Shown piece by piece: positions 51,805-60,897 of a DNA stretch of 64,000 nt (positions are counted from its first letter, which is position 1; the number at the start of each line of letters is the position of its first letter). The notes below the pieces were generated by a model that saw only the letters and a program-made list of their open reading frames with translations, did no database searches and was not told where the DNA came from. Source of the stretch: Streptomyces goshikiensis. Lineage in GTDB: Bacteria > Actinomycetota > Actinomycetes > Streptomycetales > Streptomycetaceae. The translations under genes and the position numbers were made by a program. The stretch spans positions 124,001 to 188,000 of the forward strand of contig NZ_BMVE01000015.1 of NCBI RefSeq assembly GCF_014650555.1, given 5' to 3'.

Positions 51805-52950
51805 GGAGTCTCCTAGCTTCTTCCGTCTCCCGCAGGAACACGGATGGCGTCTTTCCGCCGGCCTGGAGGCTGCGACGGCGGGATGCGTCACCGGACTCGG
51901 TCCGGACGCATGTCACGATGCCCACAGCCTCTGGGGCCACCACACGACGGAGGCGGAATCCCTCCGTCCGGGGCATCGCAGCCACCCGGACAGACCGCTG
52001 ATCGAGCCTCGGTCCGTCCCTGCTCACGCGAAGGGACAGGGGCACAGCGGCTGCTTCGGCGCGCCGCCCTCCACTGCGCCCAACCGGCACTGATGCGGGC
52101 GGCGCGGGTACCCCCTCCGCCACGCCCCGCCTCGACGTCCCCGTGGAAGCGCCGCGCGCCCCGAAACCGGCCGAGCGCGGGTGGGTCTCGGTCCCCGATC
52201 AAGATCAGTCATCCCGGGCCCGGACCATAACGTGGCGAACACGGCAGCAAAGCCGAGGGCCTGACGCGTACACCGCGTGTCACGCTCTCGGCCTTTGACG
52301 TTTTCGGTCCGGAGTCGAACGGGGTTCGTCAAGGCGACTCCTTGAACACCTTGCTCGACCAGTTCCACAGTGCCGGCCTCCGCGCAGCGGCAATGACCAC
52401 AGGGTCAGCGCCGCGCCGCGGACACGTGCGACTGCTTCCCGGGCTTCGGGATGGCGGTCGCACGTTGTACTCGACTGATGGGCCGAATCCGCCAGTCCGA
52501 ACCACCCCGGAATGGCGGATGCGGCAGGCCGTACGGCACGGGGGAGTCATTGGCGGGTGCCAGGAGCACCGGACGTCCCTCCTCCTTCCCGGCCTGCCAG
52601 CCGGGCAGGCGGCCACTGCACGGTAGGCGGCGGCCATGGGCCCGCACGCGATCACACGGAGGACCGGTTCCGGTACCCGGGGCGAAGCCCGTGGGGCAAG
52701 ATCCGGGGGCTGCCCGAACAGGTCTGCGCGGGCCCGAGAACCGGGGGACGGCTGCTCGGGCCCCGGGCATGTCCTCAGGGGCACTCACCATTCGAGGGTG
52801 GAGATCTCCGCCGGACCAGAGCGCTGCGCGCCGACGCGACAGCCGGCGAAGGCCCGGATCGCTCCGCTTCCGCACTCAGATGCTTCACCGGCCTGGGGCG
52901 GCCACGGGCGCCAGGCACGCTCATCGAGCACGTGGCCACCCCGCGGTGCG
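51805..52950. other. 1.1-kb gap without a recognisable gene
   Basis: Open frames here are short and incoherent on both strands. A stem-loop at about 52252-52291 (GCCGAG...CTCGGC, with an inner GTCA/TGAC stem) followed by a short T-run near 52,300 resembles a terminator, but no gene that would use it was found. Possibly decayed sequence. Confidence 0.4.
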
Positions 52951-53676
52951 TCAATCTCGGCAGGATGGCCGGACGCGGAGCAGCTCGGTTCGCAGCACGG
53001 GTGTGCCGTCGACCGGTGCCGGGTCCTCCGCGGTCGGTTCGATGCCTCGGGCGGCGACTTTGTCGAGTGTCGTCAGGCCGTCGGCGCCGACCGTGCCGAA
53101 CACCGTGTAGTTCGGTCGCAGCGCCGAGTCGCCGTAAACGACGAAGAACTGTGAACCGTTCGTGTCCGGACCGGCGTTGGCCATCGCCAGCAGGCCGCGC
53201 CCGTAGAGGCGGCGCGCGCCGGTCGGGTCGGTCGGTGCCGGCGGCAGGTCCACCGGCAGCTCGTCCTTGTACTTGTACCCGGGCCCGCCCTCACCGGTAC
53301 CGGTCGGGTCGCCGCACTGCAGGACCTTCAGCGTCGGGTACGCCGTCAGACGGTGGCACACCGTACGGTCGTAGAAGCCATGCCGTGCCAGGTGCAGGAA
53401 ACTCTGGACCGTGCACGGTGCCTTGGCCCGGTCCAAGTGCAGCGGGAGGGAGCCCTGGCTGGTCGGAACAGCCAGGTCAACCGTGCCACGGCTGGGGGTG
53501 CGCCGCGGGTCGGGCGGCAGCGGAACAGGGCGAGCCGGCGGCTCGTCCGGGGTCTGCGTGTACTGGCAAGGGCCGTGCGTCGTGCGCGGCGGAGCACTCT
53601 CGGAAGCGGTGGCGACACTCCCCCCGGACACGACTAACGCCACGGCCGCGAATGTGCTGATCAGTGCCCGTTTCAT
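52951..53676 (-). CDS. Secreted cyclophilin-type peptidyl-prolyl isomerase
   Basis: A 241-residue protein; the signal peptide starts MKRALISTFAAVALVVSGGS. The cyclophilin domain shows YDRTVCHRLTAYPTLKVLQC then GDPTGTGEGGPGY, with the catalytic Arg and Gln positions kept, and LLAMANAGPDTNGSQFFVVY with the canonical S-Q-F-F. A Cys pair could stabilise the exported form. It catalyses proline isomerisation in secreted proteins. The start is ATG 53676. Confidence 0.9.
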   Translation of the reverse strand: MKRALISTFAAVALVVSGGSVATASESAPPRTTHGPCQYTQTPDEPPARPVPLPPDPRRTPSRGTVDLAVPTSQGSLPLHLDRAKAPCTVQSFLHLARHGFYDRTVCHRLTAYPTLKVLQCGDPTGTGEGGPGYKYKDELPVDLPPAPTDPTGARRLYGRGLLAMANAGPDTNGSQFFVVYGDSALRPNYTVFGTVGADGLTTLDKVAARGIEPTAEDPAPVDGTPVLRTELLRVRPSCRD

Positions 53677-54387
53677 CTCGCACGCCCTCCCGATGATCGC
53701 CAAGTCCTGAAGCGGTCGCAGTCTAGGGCTTGGGTTGGTCCGCGGGAATAGTCAACGGCAGGAGGCTGACCCGGCCGACCCCAAGGTCCTCGCCCTCCAC
53801 CTGACGTCCCTGCTCGACGGAGCCACAGGCGCTGAGGCGTTGGCCGCACCACAGGCTCCAGACGGCCCTCACACGGCTCCGCCATCCGCTTCCATACCGT
53901 CCGCTCCGTCAAACCGGCAGCCTCCGCCATCACGCGCACATGAAGCGACGACACCGACCCCGGGCCCTGGTCCACCGCCAACAACCGACGGACCACCACA
54001 CCCCGCGCCAACCGGCCGTCCTCACCCGTACCCACCGGCACAGCCCGGCCTTGGCCGGCCGCACACAGGAACGGGCAACCCCATGACAGCCAAGATCAGC
54101 ACCGATGCAGGGCAAGACCAGGCATAACCGCCTCAACCTGGCTGACGCCCACCCAGTGCCACCCACCCGCCCATTCACAGTCGAGACCAGCCCCGACCCC
54201 ATCGCGGGGGACCTCACCAAGTGGCTGGCCGTCCGCGCTTCTTGAAACACGGCCGTGGAATTGTCCCACCAGTGACCAAGGCAGGCATACAGGACTCATC
54301 GGCGAGACAGGGACGGGTTTGCACCTTCCGTAGCGTCATGTGGTCAGGTGGAGCTGTTCTCGTTCGCTTATGAAAGGTCCTTCCTCG
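53677..54387. other. Gap with transposase debris
   Basis: Apart from a helix-turn-helix fragment of a transposase on the minus strand (53890-54041), no coding sequence is seen in this 711-bp stretch upstream of the MerR gene. Confidence 0.4.
53890..54041 (-). pseudogene. Helix-turn-helix fragment of a Mu/Tn-type transposase
   Basis: The minus strand reads VVRRLLAVDQGPGSVSSLHV then RVMAEAAGLTERTVWKRMAE. It resembles the N-terminal H-V-R-x-x-A-x-x-x-G-V-S-E-R-T-V-W-R-W module of large Streptomyces integrase-type transposases. Nothing of the catalytic core remains. Identification is by remembered pattern. Confidence 0.45.
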
Positions 54388-55278
54388 ATGCCCATGTCCT
54401 TCTTCGTGTCGCGTCAGGCCAGGATCGGTGACGTGGCGGCCCTCGTGGGTACGACACCGCGGGCGATCCGGCACTACCACGACATGGGCCTGATCCACGA
54501 GCCCAGACGGGGCGGCGACGGCCGCCGCCGCTACGGCTTCCAGGACGTGGTCCGGCTGCTGTGGATCCGGAAGATGGCCGATGCTGGAATCGCTCTGGAC
54601 GACATCCGTGACGCCTTCACCACCACCGCCGTGGCAGTGGTCCAAACCGGCAAGAGCGAAGGGGACGGCATAGAGGCCGCCCTGGCCCGGCTGGAGGAGA
54701 CCCTCGCCGCCCAGGAGGCGAAGCTTGCCCGCCAGCGGGCCCGCGTCCAACGGATGCGTGCCGAGGGCAGCCGGATGGGCCTGCTCTCCGAGGCAGTCAC
54801 CGGCCGTCTAAAGAACCTTCCCGAGGGCTCTCTGCGCCAGGCGGACCTGGACGCCCTGCTCGTCACCGAGCGGATCTTCGGCCCTCTCGGCGCGGCCGTA
54901 CAGGCATCCCGGTTCATCGCGCTGGCCACCCATCCCGAGATTCGGGCCGAGGCCGACCGCCTGGACGCCGCCGAGGAAGCGCTCGACGACACCGTCGCCG
55001 TCGACGACCCGCGCGTTGCCGAGACGGCCGCCCAACGCCATGCCTTCGAGGAGATCCTGATGACGGTGATCGAAGAGTCAGGGGTCGCGGAGGAGGAAGC
55101 AGCCCTCCTCGACGCCCTGGACATCGCTCACCCCGAGGGCACCGAAGACACCCTGGAGCCGGATGCCAAGGACGGCGGCATGAGCGCGTTCGAGGCGGTC
55201 ACCAAGCTGCCCCACGACTTCTCCCCGGCCCGGGTTCGCTGCGCGGAACTGGCCCAGGAACTAGCCACCCGCAGCTGA
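54388..55278 (+). CDS. MerR-family transcriptional regulator
   Basis: About 296 residues with an N-terminal MerR winged helix: ARIGDVAALVGTTPRAIRHY followed by HDMGLIHEPRRGGDGRRRYG. A coiled coil then runs through ALARLEETLAAQEAKLARQR, and a long acidic C-terminal effector region follows. No Cys-metal motif is present, so a drug or other small-molecule ligand is more likely than metal. The start could be ATG 54388 or ATG 54370; neither has a strong ribosome binding site. Confidence 0.88.
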   Translation: MPMSFFVSRQARIGDVAALVGTTPRAIRHYHDMGLIHEPRRGGDGRRRYGFQDVVRLLWIRKMADAGIALDDIRDAFTTTAVAVVQTGKSEGDGIEAALARLEETLAAQEAKLARQRARVQRMRAEGSRMGLLSEAVTGRLKNLPEGSLRQADLDALLVTERIFGPLGAAVQASRFIALATHPEIRAEADRLDAAEEALDDTVAVDDPRVAETAAQRHAFEEILMTVIEESGVAEEEAALLDALDIAHPEGTEDTLEPDAKDGGMSAFEAVTKLPHDFSPARVRCAELAQELATRS

Positions 55279-55332
55279 AACTGTAGTGAGGGATGTCTGG
55301 GCAAGGGGTGGTGGTCCCCGCTGCCCGGTGAC

Positions 55333-55865
55333 ATGGCAGCGACGCTGAAGACGCGGGACGGCTCGCGGTTCTCGGAGTCGGAGCGGCTGCGTCGGCCGCC
55401 GACGGGGACTGCGTTCGCCCGCGCGCTGGAGTGGGTGGATGAGATCGGCGTCTGCCGGTTAGGGCGGATGAAGCCGTCGCGGGGCCCGCCGAATCGGCTG
55501 GCGGCGCTGGCCGGTACTCCCTGGGGTTGAAGGCGCCGCTGCTGGAGCGGGCTGCGGAGACGAAGCGTACGGCGATGCTCGCCGCAGTGATTCGGCACTT
55601 GGAGGCGAAGGCGATCGATGGGGCCTTGGACCTGTTCCAGATCCTGATGGCCATCCGGCTGCGGAATGTGGCGAAGCGGAAGGCAGATAAGGAGCGGCTG
55701 TCCACGCTGCCGCAGTTGGGGAAGGCGTCGCGCACGCTCGCGCGGGCGGCGAAGGCGCTGTTCGAGGAACGCCCTCCCGGCGCCGGCCCGGCAGAAGGCG
55801 GGCGTCAAGCCGCTGCTGCCGCGCGAGGTGGACGACAAGCTCACGCCTCCCGAATGGCGGTCTGA
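55333..55865 (+). pseudogene. Tn3-family transposase (DUF4158 region) remnant, frameshifted
   Basis: Two frames together read FARALEWVDEIGVCRLGRMK, PPNRLAALA, then (after a shift near 55,515) RYSLGLKAPLLERAAETKRT and LEAKAIDGALDLFQILMAIR. This is the N-terminal DUF4158 region of Tn3-type transposases with its P-P-N-R and A-L-D-L-F motifs. It degenerates after 55,770, and the catalytic domain is missing. A decayed element between the MerR and TetR genes. Confidence 0.68.
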
Positions 55866-56072
55866 GCAACGATCCGATGATCGGAAAGGCGCTTCCTGCA
55901 GCCGCTCGCCTTCGCGCATGCCGTCGCTCTCGGCCTGGTGGCCGACCACCTACTCGACGGACCCGCCGGCGCCTGCCACCAGAGACGGGAGCCCGACGAC
56001 GCCCCCGACACCTCGGCCGAATCGGTCAGCCGGGTGTCCGCTGCCTGCACCGTTCACTGCCTGCCTTCAGAG

Positions 56073-56729
56073 TCATCTGCTCCCCATCTCCCCTGCGTCC
56101 GCTACGTCCGCGCGGTGCAGGAACACCTCGACGAGGCGGTCGGTGAAAGCCTGGTCGACGGGTTCCGCCGTCATCAGGACGCGGTGGTAGACCGGTCCGA
56201 CGAGTTGGTCGATCTCCGCCGCCATGTCGAGGCCGGCGGGGAGTTGGCCGCGTTCCACCGCGCGTTCCAGCGGGAGCAGGTCGCGTCGGCGCTGTTCGTC
56301 GAGGTACCCGGCCCGCAGGGCGGCGGCGAACGCGGGGTCGTGCTGGGCGTACCCAATGAGGGCTTTGAAGACGGCGCCCGCGTCGGACCGGGTGAGGAAC
56401 AGGGCCAATTGACGCAGGTGGGCGCGCAGGTCCGGGCCCAGGTCGCCGTGGTCCGGCGGGTTCAGGGCTTTGGCCGCGTCCTGGAGGAAGGCGTCCAGGA
56501 GGACATCGGTCTTGGTCTTCCACCAGCGGTAGACGGTCTGCTTGGCGACGCCCGCCCGGGCGGCGATGCCCTCGATGGTGACGCCGGTGAAGCCCTTCTC
56601 GACCAAGAGGTCGTCGGCCGCCTCCAGCACCGCCTGCCGGGCCTGTTCGCTGCGGCCATGCCTGTTGCCGTGGTGGCGTTCCGCCGGCTCCGGCCCGGCC
56701 GCCGCCGCGGCCGAATTTGCTCGTCCCAT
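56073..56729 (-). CDS. TetR/AcrR-family regulator
   Basis: A 218-residue regulator. The HTH is AVLEAADDLLVEKGFTGVTI and GIAARAGVAKQTVYRWWKTK, followed by a TetR_C_11-like ligand domain (AAEIDQLVGPVYHRVLMTAE). AGGAGG precedes the ATG by 7 nt. It is divergent from the O-methyltransferase gene at 56802 with a palindromic site over the shared promoter, so it most likely represses that gene and itself. Confidence 0.9.
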   Translation of the reverse strand: MGRANSAAAAAGPEPAERHHGNRHGRSEQARQAVLEAADDLLVEKGFTGVTIEGIAARAGVAKQTVYRWWKTKTDVLLDAFLQDAAKALNPPDHGDLGPDLRAHLRQLALFLTRSDAGAVFKALIGYAQHDPAFAAALRAGYLDEQRRRDLLPLERAVERGQLPAGLDMAAEIDQLVGPVYHRVLMTAEPVDQAFTDRLVEVFLHRADVADAGEMGSR

Positions 56730-56765
56730 GTCTCTGCCTCCTGGGGCCAGGTTAGGCCAAAACCT

Positions 56766-56792
56766 CTAGACGGTACGCAACGGTGCGTCTAG
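56766..56792. promoter_or_regulatory. TetR operator overlapping a leaderless promoter
   Basis: CTAGACG at 56766-56772 is inverted as CGTCTAG at 56786-56792. The same bases supply a -35-like TAGACG (56767-56772) and, 17 bp on, a -10 TAGTCT (56790-56795) that ends 6 nt before the methyltransferase ATG. Repressor binding would cover both promoter elements. Confidence 0.7.
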
Positions 56793-56801
56793 TCTAGATT
56801 T

Positions 56802-57464
56802 ATGACAGCCACCAACACCCTCGAAGACCCCCGCGTCGCCTCCGCCCTCGACCGGATGTTCGGGCGCGCCGAGCAGGACGAGGCGATCAGGGGGCGGATC
56901 CGAGCGGCGCGGCCCCAGGGTTCCGCGCCCCTCGGCCCGCAGGAGCAGGCCGACGCCAACGCCGAGGTCTACATGCCGATTTCCGCCCAGGGCGGCCGCC
57001 TCCTCTACAACCTGATCCGGGCGACCCGCCCCGCCACCGTCGTCGAGTTCGGCACGTCCTACGGCGTCTCCACGCTCTATCTCGCCGCCGCGGTGCGCGA
57101 CAACGGGACGGGGCGGGTGATCAGTACGGAACTGAGCGCCACAAAGGCCGCGGCCGCCCGCCGGACGTTCGCCGAGACGGGGCTGGACGACCTGGTCACC
57201 GTCCTCGAAGGAGATGCCCGCGACACCCTCGCCGCCGTCGCCGGCTCCGCGGACTTCGTCCTCCTTGACGGCTGGAAGGACCTGTGCCTGCCCGTGCTGC
57301 GACTCCTCGAACCACGCCTCGCGCCCGGCACCCTCGTCGTCGCCGACGACGTCTACCTGGAGAGCCTCGCGCCCTACCTCGACTACGTCCGCGACCCCCG
57401 GAACGGCTACCAGAGCGTCACTTTCCCGGTGGAGGACGGAATGGAGATCAGCTGCCGCCTCTAG
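56802..57464 (+). CDS. SAM-dependent O-methyltransferase-like protein
   Basis: A 220-residue class I methyltransferase of the caffeoyl-CoA/catechol O-methyltransferase type. The SAM motif I is VVEFGTSYGVSTLYLAAAV, motif II region ADFVLLDGWKDLCLPVLRLL and the later strand LVVADDVYLESLAPYLDYVR. The metal-binding acidic residues DG and DD fit a divalent-cation-dependent enzyme. No Shine-Dalgarno precedes the ATG; a -10 box is 6 nt upstream. Probably repressed by the divergent TetR protein. Confidence 0.9.
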   Translation: MTATNTLEDPRVASALDRMFGRAEQDEAIRGRIRAARPQGSAPLGPQEQADANAEVYMPISAQGGRLLYNLIRATRPATVVEFGTSYGVSTLYLAAAVRDNGTGRVISTELSATKAAAARRTFAETGLDDLVTVLEGDARDTLAAVAGSADFVLLDGWKDLCLPVLRLLEPRLAPGTLVVADDVYLESLAPYLDYVRDPRNGYQSVTFPVEDGMEISCRL

Positions 57465-57470
57465 ATCGTC

Positions 57471-57620
57471 TCTTTCGGATCTTGTCGGCCGATCCCGCGC
57501 CGTCCGGTGCCGTGCATCGCACGGTGGAGAACTCGCCCTGCGCTGGACGCACTGGCGTGCCCCCGGCAACGCAGTCAGGCGCGGTGCCGGGCGGTGCGGG
57601 CGGCGGCAAGATCCGAAAGA
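57471..57620. mobile_element. 150-bp imperfect hairpin element (MITE-like)
   Basis: The ends TCTTTCGGATCTTGTCG (57471-57487) and its inverted copy (57604-57620) match at 16 of 17 positions. The inversion continues inward with a small gap (GCCGTCCGGTGCCG on the left against CGGTGCCGGGCGGTGC on the right), giving arms of roughly 45 bp. It begins 6 nt after the methyltransferase stop. The size and terminal repeats suggest a miniature inverted-repeat element; a large bidirectional terminator is the alternative. No clear target-site duplication is seen. Confidence 0.45.
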
Positions 57621-57742
57621 TACGGCCTGGCGCCGCCCGCCACCTGCGACGGCCCTGTCGCCCCGTGGTCGCCGTTCCTCCCGTACGACATGACCAACGC
57701 TGCTGGTCTGGACACCTCGCCCCCGAAGGAGCGCACATCGTC

Positions 57743-58560
57743 ATGGGTATGGACAGAGGTATATGGGGGAACTGATTACGACCGGTCCGCGCTCCGGGTC
57801 TCCCGCGCGCTGCTGCTCGGCGCCCTCGTCGAGCACGCCGCGGCGCGGGGTTCCACCGCCTGGGCCACCCCCTTGTGCGGCACCCACGCCACGTCCTTCG
57901 CCAGCACGGGCGATCAGGAGTCGCCGATGACGGTGCGGCTGGGCTGCGCCAAGGACGCCGGCGGTCTGCGCTCGCTCGCCGCGAACGACAACGACCTGGT
58001 CATGGCCGTGGACTTCGGGATCGCCGAGCGACGCCAGGATGTGCGCGCCCTCATTGCGGAGCTGGTCGCCCGGATCCACGCCGACCAGGCCGCCGGCATG
58101 AGCCAGGGCGCCGCGCTCACCGAGCGCACCCGGCAGCACAGCGTCGGGATCTACCCACTGCAAGCGGGGAAGCGCCGACTTCCGGGGCACCATCCAGGCC
58201 GTCGACGACAGCCTCGTGATCATCACCCCGATGGACGCCACAGGCCTCGACGCCGGCTTCTGGGAGAAGTTCTTCGCCGGCGCGGCCGCGTTCGGCGTCT
58301 GGGTCCTGGTCGGGGCCGGGTGCCTGGCCCCGACCAATGCCGGCGCGCCCGCCGCCGCCCCGGTGCGCAACGCCCTTGCCAGCGGCTTCAGCGCGCTCGT
58401 CAACGAACTGATGACCGCCCACTTCGACGGCAAGTCGCTCGGCGACGGGAACGTCTGGGCGGGGCGCTGGCCGCCTCGATCTGGCCGGCGGTGGGCGGTG
58501 CCTTCAGCGGGTCGTCGCTGAGCTGGACCTCGACCCGCGGCGCACCGCCTCCGCCAAGAG
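57743..58560 (+). pseudogene. Hypothetical gene with several frameshifts
   Basis: ATG 57743 opens MGMDRGIWGN and stops at once, but coherent protein resumes in another frame (RALLLGALVEHAAARGSTAW, DNDLVMAVDFGIAERRQDV). Near 58,155 it moves again (SADFRGTIQAVDDSLVIITP, GFWEKFFAGAAAFGVWVLVG), and near 58,465 it moves back (ALAASIWPAVGGAFSGS). The predicted intact product would be about 270 residues with one hydrophobic segment. The family is not recognised. Either decay or clustered sequencing indels explains this. Confidence 0.5.
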
Positions 58561-58652
58561 ACACATCCACGATCTCCCGGGAGTCGCCGAGGTCGTGTCT
58601 TGATGTCCTCGGCGCGCACTGGGCCGGCCTGAGCAGTTGGAGACCGGGGCGG

Positions 58653-59384
58653 TCAGTGTTGCACTGTCACGCCGTACTCCAGCCGGGACGCCTCGACCTC
58701 GGCCCACACGGCCTTCCCGGACTCATACGCGTGAGTGCCCCAGCGATCGGAGAGGCGCTCCACTATGTACAGGCCGCGGCCGCCCGGGATGCCGGGCCGT
58801 GGTGCCGGGTGACGGACGGGAAGGGCTGTCGTGCCGTCATGCACCTCGATGCGCAGGGCCGTCTCGTCGGCGGTCAGGGCGAGCTCGTGGCAGCCGTGTG
58901 CGTGCAGTGACGCGTTGGTCAGCAGTTCGGACACGAGCAGGAGGGTGTCCTCGGAGGTCTCGGTCTCGCCCCAGCCCCAGTCCCGGAGCGCTTGGCGTGT
59001 GAAAGCGCGGCCCTTGGCCACGTGCCCGGGGACGCCTGCCAGGGCGAGCCGGCGACGCTGCCTCCTGGGGGCCAGGTCAGCCCTCGATGGACCGTCAGCC
59101 TCTGGTTCTCTGTTCTCCACTGTGTGCCCAACCCCGTGTCCGCCCTTGGGCTCTGCTACCGGCACCGCGACACGGCCGCTACTGGCGTCTGGGGCCCGAC
59201 CGCACCCGGGTGGCGCCGGAGGGCCGGGCACGGTCGTGACAGTGTGAAGGGCCTCTCGTTTCGGCGTGATCCCTTGGGCAGCCGCAGCATGGAGCTGCTT
59301 CCGGCGGCGAGAGAGTGGACCAGATCGCAGGGCGGATGGGCCGATCTCAGTTCCCGGTGCCGGGTTTCTCGGGGGAGGCGTCAT
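58653..59384 (-). CDS. Anti-sigma-type ATP-binding protein (HATPase_c)
   Basis: A 243-residue protein whose last ~130 residues form a histidine-kinase-like ATPase: N-box LLVSELLTNASLHAHG, G1-like IEVHDGTT and G2 GGRGLYIVERLSDRWG. This is the RsbW/SpoIIAB-like fold found in many Streptomyces regulators. The first ~110 residues are low-complexity. ATG 59384 lies 9 nt after the stop of the sigma gene, supporting an operon and this start, although a later GTG is possible. A sigma-factor antagonist is the natural guess. Confidence 0.85.
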   Translation of the reverse strand: MTPPPRNPAPGTEIGPSALRSGPLSRRRKQLHAAAAQGITPKREALHTVTTVPGPPAPPGCGRAPDASSGRVAVPVAEPKGGHGVGHTVENREPEADGPSRADLAPRRQRRRLALAGVPGHVAKGRAFTRQALRDWGWGETETSEDTLLLVSELLTNASLHAHGCHELALTADETALRIEVHDGTTALPVRHPAPRPGIPGGRGLYIVERLSDRWGTHAYESGKAVWAEVEASRLEYGVTVQH

Positions 59385-59393
59385 GGCTCGCCC

Positions 59394-60308
59394 CTATGCC
59401 GTGAGCATGCCGGTGCGCAACCGGGCGAGAGTTCGGGACAGGAGACGGGAGACCTGCATCTGTGAGATGCCCAGTTCAGAGCCGATCTCGGCCTGAGTCC
59501 TGTCCTGGCCGAAGCGCATCTGCAGGATCAGCCGGTCGCGTTCATCCAGTTGTCGCAGCAGGGGCGCAAGGGTGTGCAAGTCCTCGAAGAGCTCCATGGC
59601 GGGGTCCACGTCGCCGACCAGGTCTGCCAGTGGCCGGGTGGACCGGCCGGTCGAGGGGGACGCGTCGCTCTCTCCGGCAGCCGCGTCGAGGGAGCCACTC
59701 GTGTATCCGTTTGCTGCGATGAGTCCGTCGACGACCTGTTCCTCGGTCAGCTCCAGGTGCTCGGCGACCTCCTTGACCGTCGGGGCCCGCCCCAGGACGT
59801 CGGTCAGGGCCTCCTGAGCCTTGGCGAGCTCGCTACGCAGTTCCTGGAGGCGGCGGGGGACGTGCACGGACCAGGTGGTGTCGCGGAAGTGCCGCTTTAT
59901 CTCACCGACGATGTAGGGAAGGGCGAGGGTGGAGAACTCGACCTCGCGCTCAGGGTCGAAGCGGTCGATGGCCTTGATCAGACCAATGGTTCCCACCTGG
60001 ATGATGTCGTCCATGTCAAGCCCGCCGCCGAGCACGCGGGCGCGGAAGCGCCGGGCGGCGAACTGCACGAGGGAGAGGCTCATCTCGATCAGGGTGTTGC
60101 GCGTGTACTGGTACTCGCGCGTCCCTTCCTCCAGCGTGCGCAGCCTCCGGAAGAAGACGCGCGACAGCTCACGGGCGTCGCTCGGCGCCATCTCCCGGGC
60201 GTTCTCCACTCGGACGTGCTGCAGGTCCTGCGCCGTCGTGTCTGGAGTACCCGTAACCTGCGCCTCTTTTGCCTGAATGAGGCCGATCACGGTGGTCGTG
60301 TGAGACAT
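59394..60308 (-). CDS. SigB/SigF-family RNA polymerase sigma factor
   Basis: A 304-residue group 3 sigma factor. Region 2: NTLIEMSLSLVQFAARRF and GGGLDMDDIIQVGTIGLIKA, with FDPEREVEFSTLALPYIVGE. Region 3: LAKAQEALTDVLGRAPTVKE. Region 4: LDERDRLILQMRFGQDRTQA then EIGSELGISQMQVSRLLSRT. This is the SigF/SigB class controlling stress and sporulation in Streptomyces. GGGAGGGAG precedes the ATG by about 9 nt. The ATP-binding protein gene follows in the same operon. Confidence 0.95.
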   Translation of the reverse strand: MSHTTTVIGLIQAKEAQVTGTPDTTAQDLQHVRVENAREMAPSDARELSRVFFRRLRTLEEGTREYQYTRNTLIEMSLSLVQFAARRFRARVLGGGLDMDDIIQVGTIGLIKAIDRFDPEREVEFSTLALPYIVGEIKRHFRDTTWSVHVPRRLQELRSELAKAQEALTDVLGRAPTVKEVAEHLELTEEQVVDGLIAANGYTSGSLDAAAGESDASPSTGRSTRPLADLVGDVDPAMELFEDLHTLAPLLRQLDERDRLILQMRFGQDRTQAEIGSELGISQMQVSRLLSRTLARLRTGMLTA

Positions 60309-60897
60309 GACGACCGCTCCCTCCCTGTTGACTGACGGCTGTTCGCCCCTTCTGCCCGGGCTTTGCGGTTCTATGCACCTTCGGGGTGCGGCTGCTCACA
60401 CAGGTGTCCGATGCGCTGTCCGGCCATAGCGGGCGGCACCCGGCCCGCCGGGGGCGTCGGCGCAGCGAGGGGCGCATGTCCTTGGCGCCCAGTTCCCGGA
60501 GCAGCCGGGGCCGAGAGGGGGCAATGACGGTCTCTTCGGCGCGGGTGAGCCGAACGTCGTTCGAGGCCGGGAAGTTGACAATGCGCCGTCCAAAGCCACC
60601 GGGGTCCGACGACGACCGACGGTGCAGGCCCGGCAGTGTCCCCGAAAGTGGTGGCTCCTTCGGCGTGCCGATAAGCGGGCAGGAGTCTTCGCGCGGCGAA
60701 CCACCCTGGCAGCCAGGTGTCAGTTGTGTGCAGGCATGCGAGACGGCCCGCCGAGCCTTAGCCAAGGGTCCACGCCTTCGGACCGGGGCTGGACACGTTC
60801 ATCGTGATGCTTTCGCGCTTTCCGTACACGGGTACGTAGGGGTGGGGCACCGGCTTGCGTCGGCAGCCCGTGGAGTCGCTCGGGCATGGATGCGTGA
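60309..60897. other. Divergent gap of the sigma/STAS genes, with a possible SigB-type promoter
   Basis: A 589-bp gap. GCTTTC at 60809-60814 followed after 15 bp by GGGTAC at 60830-60835 resembles the GTTT-N14-16-GGGTAY promoter class of SigB/SigF factors and would serve the STAS gene 63 bp downstream. No gene is seen in the rest. Confidence 0.4.

Noticed and set aside
52252..52330. tRNA-like or attachment-site sequence near GGAGTCGAACGGGG
   Set aside because: The flanking bases cannot form acceptor, D and anticodon arms; only a simple stem-loop is present.
57507..58910. 467-codon continuous plus-strand frame after the methyltransferase
   Set aside because: Only parts of it are coherent protein; the coherent sequence switches frame at least twice, so it is treated as a broken gene ending near 58,560.
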